From NCBI RefSeq assembly GCF_009017415.1, contig NC_092405.1, forward strand, positions 1,426,001-1,490,000: a stretch of 64,000 bases of DNA, given 5' to 3'. The notes beneath the pieces were generated by a model. It was given only the letters and a program-made list of their open reading frames with translations. It searched no databases and was not told where the DNA came from. This stretch comes from Aspergillus flavus (taxonomy: Eukaryota; Ascomycota; Eurotiomycetes; Eurotiales; Aspergillaceae). Of this stretch, positions 1-9,567 are shown piece by piece; position 1 is the first letter of the stretch; each line of letters begins with the position of its first letter. The position numbers and the translations under genes are program-made.

Positions 1-71
1 ATTCCATTCATCCCAACATGCAATGGACTCTGATGAAGTATACCACAAAGATACTAACAATAAACCCTTAG

Positions 72-287
72 TTACAAGAACGTCTCAAGCGAGAAGGGGT
101 CAAAACGCATAAAGAGCGAGTAGAAGAGTTGAACAAATACCTCAGTCGACTGAGCGAACATCACGACATGTAAGTTCTCATTTCCGAATCTCGAATCTCA
201 TTATTTTTTGCTTTTTCCGTGCCTCGTTTGAGGAAATGAAACGTCTGGGCTGATCGATTTCGCAGGCCGAAGATTGGACCCGGTTAA
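72..287 (+). CDS. FAM32A/DUF1754-like protein, C-terminal end (gene runs off the left edge)
   Basis: Only the last two exons are visible: 72-169 and 266-287. They join across a 96-nt intron (GTAAGT donor at 170, CAG acceptor at 263-265) that splits a Met codon. The peptide contains RLKREGVKTHKERVEELNKY, then LSEHHDMPKIGPG and a TAA at 285-287. This lysine/glutamate-rich ending is typical of the FAM32A (DUF1754) family, small nuclear RNA-binding proteins linked in animals to the spliceosome. Bases 1-71 look like the end of an upstream intron, with ACTAAC branch-like bases near 53 and TTAG at 68-71. The N-terminal part is outside the window. The identification rests on remembered family features. 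Confidence 0.75.
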
Positions 288-1186
288 GACAGGTTTATTA
301 TTATTATTAGGATTATTGTTTTTTTTTTCTTTCTTTGTTCATGCATGTATCCTGGGTATTATTGTTTGTTCGTTATATATTATAGGGTTGTAGAATTTCC
401 TCATGCAATGGTTGTCATGTGCCTTTTTTATTTTTATTTTTATTTTTATTTTTGTGTTTTCCTTTTTGCTGGTGCTCCCTTTTTCTTAATGTCTATCACG
501 TTAGAACTCGAAGGTGAAAATCATATGACACTGCTACGTTCTAAATTCTCGTTGGCCGGAGCTATAGACCTCCTGGGTCCCGCTAGCGACTAACCAGCGG
601 CCACGCCGCTTACGCTAAGTAGTCGGGTGCTCAAGGAACATTTGATAGGCGGATGGAATATGCAGTATATACCTAAAACCGTTTGGCTATGTGACACGCC
701 AATGGGACGGAACGGCCTAAGCTCGAACCGCCAATCTATCCAAGCGTATGACCGGAGAGAGTAGAATGGTAGGGACAAACAAGGAGAAGGCAAAGATCAA
801 GGAAGTCTCGCATCGTGTCCTCACTCACCGCCCACTGGACGGTCAAAGCCAAACACGATGTTCAACCCCATGCAGAATGTACTTCAAGGAAACGTATAAT
901 CAAAACCCCCACAGCTGTCAACGCCTTGCATATACCGGGAACAGGAGAAAAAGTAAATATACCAAAACCAAGAGTATGAAACAAAAAACACCTCCCGACC
1001 CAAAGATATTGTTTGAAATGGAAAAAAAGATAATGGCCACGGCGGGTTATGGACGAACCCGGCAACGGCGATGATGTAATCAAATCGAACACCGCGCTAA
1101 ATCAAACGGTTTCGCTGATGGCGATGCAAGAACCGAAGGAAAAGTTTCAAAAAGGAGAGTGAAAGTCGAGGACCCCAGGGCGTCGT
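288..1186. other. Convergent 3' intergenic region with a (TTTTTA)n tract
   Basis: Lies between the 3' ends of the FAM32A-like gene and the AN1 zinc-finger gene. It holds a T-rich stretch near 310-330 and about five TTTTTA units at 423-453. The short open frames here have no recognisable protein character, so it is probably 3' UTR and spacer. Confidence 0.5.
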
Positions 1187-1405
1187 CTATACGCCCTTGA
1201 TGACATGGGTACGCTCGCTGTTCAGCTTATCGGCGTTGCGGGCGTGGGACTCCTTCTTGCAGTCCTCCAGGCCAGTGCAGGAGTGGGCTTCTAGCATGCG
1301 GTGTTTAGAGCAGTAATGCCCATTGCAGAAGCTGCAGTCTCCGACAATCCGCTGAGCTGCTTCCTTGCATTCCTTGAAGTTGCAGCGGGGCTTGCGAGGA
1401 GCCAT
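1187..1405 (-). CDS. Small AN1-type zinc-finger protein (72 aa)
   Basis: A complete single-exon frame beginning MAPRKPRCNFKECKEAAQRI. The spacing of C8, C13, C24, C27, C32, H35, H41 and C43 fits the AN1 zinc finger (two zinc ions held by Cys and His), which fills nearly the whole protein. A short Lys/Asn/Glu-rich tail follows. AN1 proteins commonly act with ubiquitin, p97/Cdc48 or the proteasome in stress responses. The specific role of this stand-alone domain cannot be told from the sequence. The start is the only Met before the finger. The upstream DNA carries a cluster of GATA sites. Confidence 0.8.
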   Translation of the reverse strand: MAPRKPRCNFKECKEAAQRIVGDCSFCNGHYCSKHRMLEAHSCTGLEDCKKESHARNADKLNSERTHVIKGV

Positions 1406-1435
1406 GTTGAGCGGGTGGTGGCAAGTAGGGAGCCG

Positions 1436-1789
1436 GATAAGGAGGTGACGTCGGAGAAGAGCCGATAAGCGCCGAGTTGGAGGAGGCGGATTACGGCTTG
1501 TTGTGAACGATTGCTAGCGACTCACGGAATTTCCGGCGTTATACGGAAATAGTGATGACTGAGGAGTCAAGAGAGCGATGTGGCAAGGCCGCTATGAATG
1601 GGTGACGTGGACGTCCTGAAGGGAGATTGAAGCGCCGAGAAGGAGGTATGGGGAAGGGACGGTAGATAAGGAGGCAGATAAGGACGGGGAGTCTATATAT
1701 ATATACTTGTTAGAGAGGAAGGCAAAGACGGGAGAGTCGGCAAGGGGACACAAACCGGAGGAAGACAATGGAAGCGAAGAGCAGATAAG
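1436..1789 (+). promoter_or_regulatory. Cluster of five same-orientation GATAAG sites upstream of the AN1 gene
   Basis: GATAAG occurs at 1436-1441, 1464-1469, 1665-1670, 1677-1682 and 1784-1789, all on the plus strand, within 354 bases upstream of the minus-strand AN1 gene. A TGACGTC (CRE-like) sequence lies at 1446-1452, and a TATATATATA run near 1692-1705 could be a TATA element. HGATAR is the binding site of fungal GATA factors such as AreA (nitrogen) and SreA (iron). Use by a GATA factor is inferred. Confidence 0.4.
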
Positions 1790-4237
1790 CAGAAGAACAA
1801 AGATGAAGAAGGAGCGGCGACAGTGCAGTCAAAGTCAATTTATACGGAAGAGGCATTCATTCATGACCTGCTGAGTCACGACTCCATCCGCAGTACGACT
1901 GCAGATCCGATGTCGTAGCCGTTTAATCCCATTCGGGGCTAGTTCCCCTCAGGCCCCCGTTTCGGTATAGCCCCGTAACCAGACTTCTGTTAAAGTGTAA
2001 AAAATTCCATGATGGATTTTACTGCTCTGGGACACTCTGACGAGTGGAGGCAAATCCGAAGTGGAAACCAGAAACTTCCATAGTTCACTGCATACTTGAG
2101 TTGTTCCAGTGAGGCAAATCGTCAGGCTCCCAAACCACGAGGTTTTCCCGATATACTCAAATCCTATTCTCAGGCGTCTGAATTGCCTGGTTTCATTAAA
2201 GTTTTAAATAATTCCAAGGAGGCATTGTCGTCCAGGAAATAGAAGAGAAATAGTTGAAATAAAAAAAAAAATTAAAAATAAAAAAAGGGAAAAAATTCTA
2301 AATTAATTACAGTTCAACTTCGGGACGTGTTCCCATCGGATTTCCCTCAGTTTGCCCCCTTTCCAGTACTCCTTTGGGAACGATTCCCCTTTTTGTGGTG
2401 GTTTGATTGAGGACCTAATGGTTAAGGAATGGTCCCGGGACTGGGGTACGACGACTACTACTACTAACTACTAACTAATTCACGCCTCAGGTGCTCATCA
2501 TGTCGCCCGATGCTCTCATTAATCTCGCAATAATCCACTCCTCTTGTGAAAGGTACCATTTATCCCTCCACCTTACCTTTTAAATTTATTCTATCTATAT
2601 ATAAGTCCAATAATCTTTTAGTGAAATACAAAAGAAAGAAAGAATAAAAAAGCAACGTCAGCACCTAATTAATAATCCAGCGCCAATGCATGCCATTCCG
2701 GCTTGCTGGCACAGCACATCACCTCGCAGTATGTAGTAGTCAGGTAGGTATGTACATACCCTAGTAAGTGACCAGGTAGACAAACCCCCTTCAGCAGAAT
2801 TACCATCGGTGTACCCAGTGAGCCTCCCCCATGTTCCCGAAAATTGAAGCTGCAGATGCAACTTCGCCCGAGCCATCCTTATCCAGTGACCCTGACTGGT
2901 CCCGTGAAGTCTACTTGCCTAGTGCTAGGGGATATCCATGGGGTGGCCCGGGTCACGTGTCCGTATCATGCCTTGCAGGAGATGTACGGCGTTGAAAGCC
3001 CTTCGTTCACGTATACACGGGATGTTACCTTGGTGGACGGAGTATGAGCTCTCGGTAAATCCGGGTGGAGACTCGATCATACATACCTCCATGATCAAGC
3101 GCGAGTGGGAACGTTTGCAAAAAAAAGACCCATAAGATGGGCGATACTACCCCCGATACAGCTGGATTGAATGCCTAGTATGGACAAGATAGGATTGGGT
3201 GGGACATGACCAGTTGAGACATGTTGGGAAAGGGTCGGGTGTGCTACTCCCACTACTACTATAGTACTTTTTAATGCACACCTCCGCACCTGCAAGCAGC
3301 TCTCCCATCGCAGCGTCCATGGGATAGACTTCCGGACCATACACCATGGCTCGTGGGATATACTAGTATCGACGCACGGCCACAACCACCACAGATTAAA
3401 AATAAAAAAGAAATAGAAAAACGAAATACGAAACCTGCTAGATGCAAGCGAAAAACCGGCCAACATCGTAGCTCCATGATCTATATACTAGACCTGCCTT
3501 ACCCCTCAAGATCTCCACCCCATCGATGTTCTTCTCCCCGGTCCCGATAAGAAAATCGGTTCAAATACCATTAGGCTTCTTCCCCTCTTTTTTAAAAACC
3601 TCACCTTGGGCACAAATGCCTCGTCCTCGCACGACAACTGCTGATGTCCTCTTGCAACTATCCACCCAGAAAGGTCCACGACACTCACCGTATAATCCCA
3701 TTCCTAGTCACTTGTGGTAGCTGGAATATTCGCTAGCCCCGTTGAGACATTGATGAGCGGTCAAGGGGAACTGGAATCCTGGTTTTCCTGGTGGCGAGAC
3801 ACATGGAGAAATAAAAAGACGAGAAAAGGAAAAAAAAAGCCCTCACCTCCATCTTCAATTAGGTCCTTCTCCACAGCTGTCAGGCGAACAGTCGATCATT
3901 TTCCCAATCTTGGGTGGACGATAAGCGCAGGTGAACGGACACTTCACCATTTGATTGGGTGGGGAAAGTAAAATCCATCCATTCGTACAGCACTCGATGC
4001 TGAAAATTGTGACTCTTACAAGGACCAGAGTGGTGTCTACAGTTCATAGCTTCATATCATTTTCTCCCTAAATAATTATCCACGCCAAATTATCGTTGTC
4101 AGAGGGAATAACAGCTGCATTGCAACGCCTGATGCCAGTCAAACACACCGGGTAACCTGGGAAATCATAATTATAGACCAGCAAGGGAACAAAAGAAAGA
4201 AGAGAAGGAAGAGCAAATAACAAACAAGGGGTTTACC
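1790..4237. other. Intergenic region, no gene recognised
   Basis: About 2.4 kb between the AN1 promoter and the 3' end of mipA. It contains A-rich stretches near 2262-2290, an imperfect ACT/CTAA repeat near 2453-2479 and only short frames of low protein character. No conserved domain or splice-connected set of exons was found. Confidence 0.4.
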
Positions 4238-6122
4238 TTATACCCCCATCTCCTTCTCTTTCCCGGAATCTGGGTCAAGGTAGGTCTCCTTTTCCGCCGC
4301 CTCGTACTCTCCAATGAGGTCCATGACCACAGCCCTGGCTTCATCAAACTCCCCGAATCCATCACTGAATGGGGCCTCCTTCCTGTACTGCTCGATGAAA
4401 GCGTTTCGCTTCCGCAGTCGATCGTACTGCTGGACGATCCGCTTGAACAACGTTGCCACCGATGTGTGGTTCGCCAGCATCAGCCCGCTGACACGGTGGG
4501 TGTTCTGAATGTACGGTGACTTTTTCGTCAGTGCGACCTGGATACTAGCTGGACCCCAAGGAATGAAAGATGCCAGTCGCCGCTCGCGGATACGGAGCAG
4601 GGACTTGTGCACGTCGGTGGGATCGGCTTCACCCTGGATAATGTTGAGAATACTAATATAGCAGCTGGATTTACTGGGGTTGATTGAAACCATGCGGTTC
4701 TTGGGTTGCAGCAGACGACGCATCACATCAAGCACGGTGGTCTTACGGACCGTCTTGGCTTGTTCGATATTGTCACCCGTAAATGGCGTGTAGGAGGTGA
4801 TCAAGAAGTGACTGCGTGGCGTAGGGATAAGAGAAGCGACGATCCCGACAAGGTCATTGTGCATGTAACCAGGATAACGGAGGGTGGTAGTGGATGCAGA
4901 CATAACAGTTGAAACCTACGAACAATTAGCTTGACACGGGCCCCTCTGAAGGTGAAGAGCACTCACAAGCTGATTCGTTTGCTGGAGCGAAGGCTGCAGC
5001 ACATGAAGTCTGTCGGCAACGATCCTTGAAAGAGCTCCGTTATCCAGAACCACCTAGACAGCTTTAGTCATTGCCACCAAGACAGGGCTAATACAAGCGT
5101 AAACTTACCACAGAGTCAGCGTTCTGTGTCAATCTCCTCATTGCAAGTATACTATTATACGGGTTGACCACAACATCTGCCGCTTGAGTATCCGGAAAGA
5201 CGGAGTATGTTTGAATCAGCTTTTTGGGAAATCGATCGTTCATCCGTTCCAAGATGAAACTTCCCATTCCAGACCCGGTACCTCCTGCAATCGAATGCAG
5301 AAACATGAACCCCTGTCACAAAGCGAACGTCAGCCATGAGTTCCTAAGTCCACGTCGATCACTCCACTCCTCCACATTCTCAAATATTCCTAAACCATAC
5401 CTCTAGCGAATCACTACCATCGGCTTCGCGGTCAATCATATCGAAGATATCCTCTTGTACACTCTCACCCGCGGAGTACCCAGCACCCCAGTTATTACCT
5501 GCACCAACACCCTGTTGTCCCACGAAAAAGTTCTCAGGATTGTAGATGTTCCGATAAGGACCGGTTTGAATCGTATTGAGGACCTAGACCGCCAAACTCA
5601 GCTCACATGTCCGTCACATCGTCGCAGGAGGTAGACTCGTACTCTAGGTTCCAGGTCCAGCAAGATCGCTCGAGGAATATACCGGGTATCATCACTCTAA
5701 AAAGCCCCCAAATTAGCATCTCACACACGCGCAAGCATCATAGACCAAGATCCTCAAAAGCGGCTTTCATACCTGGTAAAAGAAGACATCCTTGCGATCA
5801 CCGCCCTCGGTAGCAAACTCCTCCAAGTTCCCATCTTGGCTTATCCCATGCTCCAAGCAAAGCTGTTGCCAGAATTGGCTGCCGACTATAACCTGTCAGC
5901 AGAGCTATCCATCGCCGGGGAGGTTCATCCGTTTGCCGCCTCGTCGTCTCGACACAGCTATGACGGGTGTGGTGTGTTATCGCGGATCCCATACCGTTGT
6001 TGCCACATTGGCCGGCCTGAATTGTGATAATTTCTCTACTCGCCTCGTTAGTGACGGTCGCTAATGCTTCACAATTAGAGATCGAGAGCAGATCGGTCGG
6101 GTTATGGCACGTACCTGGGCAT
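4238..6122 (-). CDS. mipA: Gamma-tubulin (455 aa, 8 exons)
   Basis: Exons, in order of transcription: 6115-6122, 5995-6035, 5773-5885, 5643-5696, 5401-5583, 5109-5312, 4967-5053, 4238-4915. All junctions are GT-AG and the frame closes at 455 residues, the normal size for gamma-tubulin. The N-terminus is [16 protein letters not shown]. The GTP-binding signature GGTGSGMGS and the gamma-specific [11 protein letters not shown] and [13 protein letters not shown] are visible. Gamma-tubulin sits at spindle pole bodies and nucleates microtubules. In Aspergillus nidulans it is the mipA product, first found through interaction with beta-tubulin (benA). The first coding exon is only 8 nt (ATGCCCAG), so automated annotation could easily miss the start. 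The residue after GQCGNN is Val, where I remember Ile in A. nidulans. Confidence 0.96.
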
Positions 6123-6877
6123 CTTTGTGCTTGACCACTGCAAGTAGTCGAGGTTAGCGTACGCGTAGCGCGTTCCCGCGGGGAAACATTGGGTGACAAT
6201 TAGAGTGGTGGAAGCCTCAGGTATACATCCATGCGGTGAACTATAAATGCCACGCTTCTTTAGCAGAACTTCTTTAGCATTAAATATAGCTTATAAAGGA
6301 TTCTTGAAAGTTAGTGGATAGTACTTAGCTTTATGCTGATATTATACTGCAATACGTGGAAATTAACGTTCCCTAGGAAACCCTTTTGTGCTCCAGATGA
6401 TGGCCTTATTGAGTTCAGCTAATATCACTGAATTATTGACAAGTAGTTTACGCATATAGCACTAGTGAGCTAGAGACCAATGTGCGTATCTTTATACATT
6501 ATCCCTAGTGTCTCTGCTATGAGGGTGAAAGCAAGGGTGTTCCTAATTTACGTCAGCGCAAGGGCTGTTCAACTGTAGTCCCAAAGTTGTACATCAGCTG
6601 TTTTACTAGGAAATATGGGGGAATATGTATGAAATCGCTCGCTCCAGAATCTCAGGATCATAGGGTGCATAGCCAGAAGACTCGGTGGCGAGAAAAATAT
6701 AGACAGACGCTAAACATGAATGCTGGCGAGCGTGACATGATCCCGAGTTTGTTCATAAAGTTCAACGTGAACTCAGCAACAAGAAACAAATTGCCCCAAC
6801 CACCGGTCGACTGTAATCCGAACAAGAAGAATTGACCTCATGATTTCCACGGTTTGAAAGCTAATCATCCACAGGCC
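6123..6877. other. mipA promoter and 3' flank of the racemase gene
   Basis: About 750 bases, moderately AT-rich, holding the upstream region of mipA and the downstream flank of the Asp/Glu racemase gene. The 82-codon plus-strand frame at 6587-6835 has no recognisable features. No RNA gene was seen. Confidence 0.4.
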
Positions 6878-7756
6878 TCAAAATCCTGCTTTGCAAGCCG
6901 TAACAAGCATCCCGGCACCGGCAACCACACCGTCAACGATTCTCACACGATTTCCTTCTTGCCGACCATAAGTTTCCACACAGCCATCCCTCACTGCTTC
7001 CTCCATTCCGGCCATACCGGCACAGCCCATGCAGATTGCCGTAAGAGGGTGCGGAGCGGCTTGGATAAGTCTTCGTGTAGCCTCGCTGATCCTTCTTCTC
7101 ACTTCTTCAGCTGGGGTGGTATGCAGTTCAACGGCTGTAAGACCGGTAGTTTCTACACCAGCGAAACGATTGGTCGACGATGTCTTCTCATCAGAATTAA
7201 CAAGAAATGCTTCAACAGCACGTCTTAGCTCATCCCGCCAGATGCTGCCCGTAGAAATGATACCGAACATGTCCTTGGATTGCGTTTTGTGCAGTCCCGA
7301 ACCTCCAGTCATGTGAAACGAGCCAACCAAGGACAGCGACATGAGGACACTCGCTTCGAAGATACCCGTAACGTACTTCCTCCTAGGCTTCGAGTTCACT
7401 GACAGAGCTGAGTTTTCTAATTTCGAGATGGCTTCCTTCAACATTCCCACGAGAGGGTGAGCCGAATAACATGCCACCAGAAACCCATCGTATTTGGGAA
7501 TAAAGGGCTCCACAAAGGGCCTGCAATGCAATGCTGATGTAGCAGAGTCCTCGCCGGAGTTGATACTCGGCACGCCTTCTATTACACGTCCATCTTCGAG
7601 GGTGACTGACTCATTCGATGGAGCCGTCAAGTAGTCAAATTGAACATCTGCAAAGCCGAGGTTGTCCACTATAGGTTTCAAGGCATCCGTCATGTGCGTG
7701 GATGTATTTGGATTGATGATTAGGATCTTAAGCCGACTTTTGCTTGGTTCAGCCAT
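6878..7756 (-). CDS. Asp/Glu/hydantoin racemase superfamily protein, DCG1-like (292 aa)
   Basis: Single exon. The N-terminal INPNTSTHMT and the two cysteine motifs expected of this superfamily are present: ACYSAHPL with Cys96, and MGCAGM with Cys245. In cofactor-independent Asp/Glu/hydantoin racemases two such cysteines act as acid and base on opposite faces of the substrate. The closest well-known fungal relative is yeast DCG1, which lies in the allantoin (DAL) cluster and is nitrogen-regulated but has no settled function. Length fits the family, and no signal peptide or membrane segment is seen. Neighbours are unrelated, so a role in hydantoin, allantoin or amino-acid metabolism is inferred from the family only. 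Frame and start are clear. Confidence 0.85.
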   Translation of the reverse strand: MAEPSKSRLKILIINPNTSTHMTDALKPIVDNLGFADVQFDYLTAPSNESVTLEDGRVIEGVPSINSGEDSATSALHCRPFVEPFIPKYDGFLVACYSAHPLVGMLKEAISKLENSALSVNSKPRRKYVTGIFEASVLMSLSLVGSFHMTGGSGLHKTQSKDMFGIISTGSIWRDELRRAVEAFLVNSDEKTSSTNRFAGVETTGLTAVELHTTPAEEVRRRISEATRRLIQAAPHPLTAICMGCAGMAGMEEAVRDGCVETYGRQEGNRVRIVDGVVAGAGMLVTACKAGF

Positions 7757-7917
7757 TCTGGAAGATGTTTATAGATACCTGATAGAGTAGTTAAACGGGG
7801 GAGAATAAATATATCATTTCCCTTTCTGAGTGACACATAGAGGGGAAGACCAAAAGGGTATAGACTAGCCGTGCCCCGCCTTAGCTTCTCGGCAATGGGA
7901 GCTTGGCTACGGTGTTG

Positions 7918-7939
7918 ATATACGGAGTACTCCGTATAT
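7918..7939. repeat. Perfect 22-bp palindrome with TACGGAGTACTCCGTA core
   Basis: The sequence equals its own reverse complement over 22 bases, centred between 7928 and 7929. The half-site TACGGAGTA recurs singly elsewhere in intergenic DNA of this window. It could be a dimeric regulator site or a mobile-element footprint. Confidence 0.7.
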
Positions 7940-8486
7940 TGACCGTCATTAACACGATAAGCTGTATGACTTTGTTGGTATATAGGTGAACGGGTAGCAA
8001 AGACGTCACAATAGTAGTCGTGGCTTAGCGGAGTTTGTACCGCACCTCAGCATCATGCCCTACTCTAGAGACCCAATCTATCCTAGCAGGCTTGAACAGA
8101 ATAACTTTACCGTGCAGTGGTCAACACGGGGGTCTCCATTTGAACCAGCCTCTTGACGCTCTTTTCCAGCGGCCGGGGAAAAGGGCGTCAAGATGCGGAG
8201 GCGATCGTATCCCTGGCCCGTTCATCTTCGCCTCTCTCCAGTGTTTTTTATATAGTTGTGCTTTGAACATTCCTGTAGTACTTCTCGCCCATGCCTTACC
8301 TATAAGAACCATATCATGTAGTGGCTCAGGCCTTACTTCCCGTAATCCACAATATTTGTACAATACGATTGTTACATCTCATCCATTCTCATAGTACGTT
8401 TGCATACTTTAAGCATAACAAAGATCCATTGTCTAATTATGGCTTTATAGACTCCAAGAACAACAAAGCCTTTGTACTGGCTCACC

Positions 8487-8493
8487 TATATAA
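8487..8493 (+). promoter_or_regulatory. Probable TATA box of the small secreted protein gene
   Basis: TATATAA followed by GG lies about 255 bases upstream of the ATG at 8747. This would allow a leader of roughly 220 nt that includes the pyrimidine/purine-rich stretch near 8670-8700. Inferred from position and consensus only. Confidence 0.4.
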
Positions 8494-8746
8494 GGCGCCC
8501 CGTCTACTACTACATAACATAAATAGATACCCATTTGAACAACCGTTCCAAATCATCTTCTACATCTACATATAGTCCTCCCTGATACAACCGCAGAGAA
8601 TCTATCCCACAACTGTCCCGGAAGGCCAGAGCCTCTCTACAAAACCTAGACACACCCATACCACACCCGCAAAAAAAGAAGAAAAAAAAAAAAAAAACAT
8701 TTACCCTCCTTTACAAAATCCCCTATTACCATAATAAGAAGAAAAT

Positions 8747-9037
8747 ATGCGTTTCAAACTCTGGTCCTTTGTTCTATTCGCAACATACGCACTCGCCGAC
8801 GAGTGTAGATTCGACAACAGGTTCACCAAATGCTACTGGGAGGGAAATGGTCCCTGGTGCGGAGCCAAAATCCAATTAGAGGCGAAGGGTAAACCTGGGT
8901 ATACGTTTATGATAACGACGCAAAACGAAGACTTGGAAGATATTAAGGGTATTGTTAGCAAAGACTGCTATAAGACATATGGAACCAAGTGCTGGTTGGG
9001 GGGACATAAGAATTTGTGGTGTTTGCCGATGGTTTAG
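8747..9037 (+). CDS. Small secreted cysteine-rich protein (96 aa), unknown function
   Basis: A complete frame with a clear signal peptide: MRFKLWSFVLFATYALA, probable cleavage before Asp18. The mature part is about 79 residues with six cysteines (C20, C29, C38, C74, C82, C92), enough for three disulfides, and is rich in Trp, Tyr, Lys and Gly. The pattern is typical of secreted fungal effectors and small antimicrobial proteins, but I do not recognise the family. It differs from the cysteine spacing I know for PAF/AFP-type antifungal proteins and hydrophobins. A TATA-like element lies upstream. The gene has no introns and sits next to two genes for secreted oxidases, which may share a secretory or ecological setting. 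Function is not assigned. Confidence 0.65.
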   Translation: MRFKLWSFVLFATYALADECRFDNRFTKCYWEGNGPWCGAKIQLEAKGKPGYTFMITTQNEDLEDIKGIVSKDCYKTYGTKCWLGGHKNLWCLPMV

Positions 9038-9567
9038 GCTTCTATGGATGTGTTTGGTGTGTATTTATAGGGGTTGGGGTATGCTGTGGATCATTATGCT
9101 TGTTTTGGGGTTGTTGGTTTGGTTTCGGTATGTCGGGTTTTGTGGTGGCTTGTTGTTTTTGGTGGGAGATTTTGTTGGAATCATGTCGTGTTTTGTCTAG
9201 ATTGGCAAAGGTTTATGCGCTGTAACTGGGGTGCTGTGTGTGATATATGGATGATTCGAATGTTGTTAGACAGGATTGAGTGTATGTTTGGTTGGTTGAA
9301 AGTACATGTTGCAATAGCTTACAACAAGAATAGGAAACGAAGAATGACTCGCAAAAAATATTTTCTATAAAGAAATCTAAATGTAAGAATCGAATCTGGT
9401 ACTAATACAACATTCGAAGATAACAAGAATAGAAATGAAAAGACCATCCAGGCAAATTGTTGGCAAGGGTAAGAAAAGGCAGCATCATGTCACTGTCTGC
9501 GAAAAGAAGTGAAGAATACGAGAATAGGAAATGAAGAAAGATGAAAAGAGAAGAAGTAGTCATCAGA
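9038..9567. other. Convergent 3' region, G/T-rich after the secreted protein gene
   Basis: About 530 bases between convergent genes. Bases 9040-9230 are strikingly G/T-rich on the plus strand, which keeps overlapping frames open but gives low-complexity peptides dominated by Gly, Val, Leu, Phe, Cys and Trp. It is probably 3' UTR and spacer. Confidence 0.4.

Larger units (their letters stand above)
7757..8746. other. Divergent intergenic region between the racemase and small secreted protein genes
   Basis: About 1 kb shared by two divergent promoters. It holds a perfect 22-bp palindrome (7918-7939), a likely TATA element for the plus-strand gene (8487-8493) and an A-rich run just before 8700. 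No coding sequence was recognised. Confidence 0.45.

Noticed and set aside
748..1092. Overlapping frames on both strands near 0.75-1.09 kb
   Set aside because: No domain, no splice support and low-complexity peptides. Probably 3' UTR and spacer of the flanking genes.
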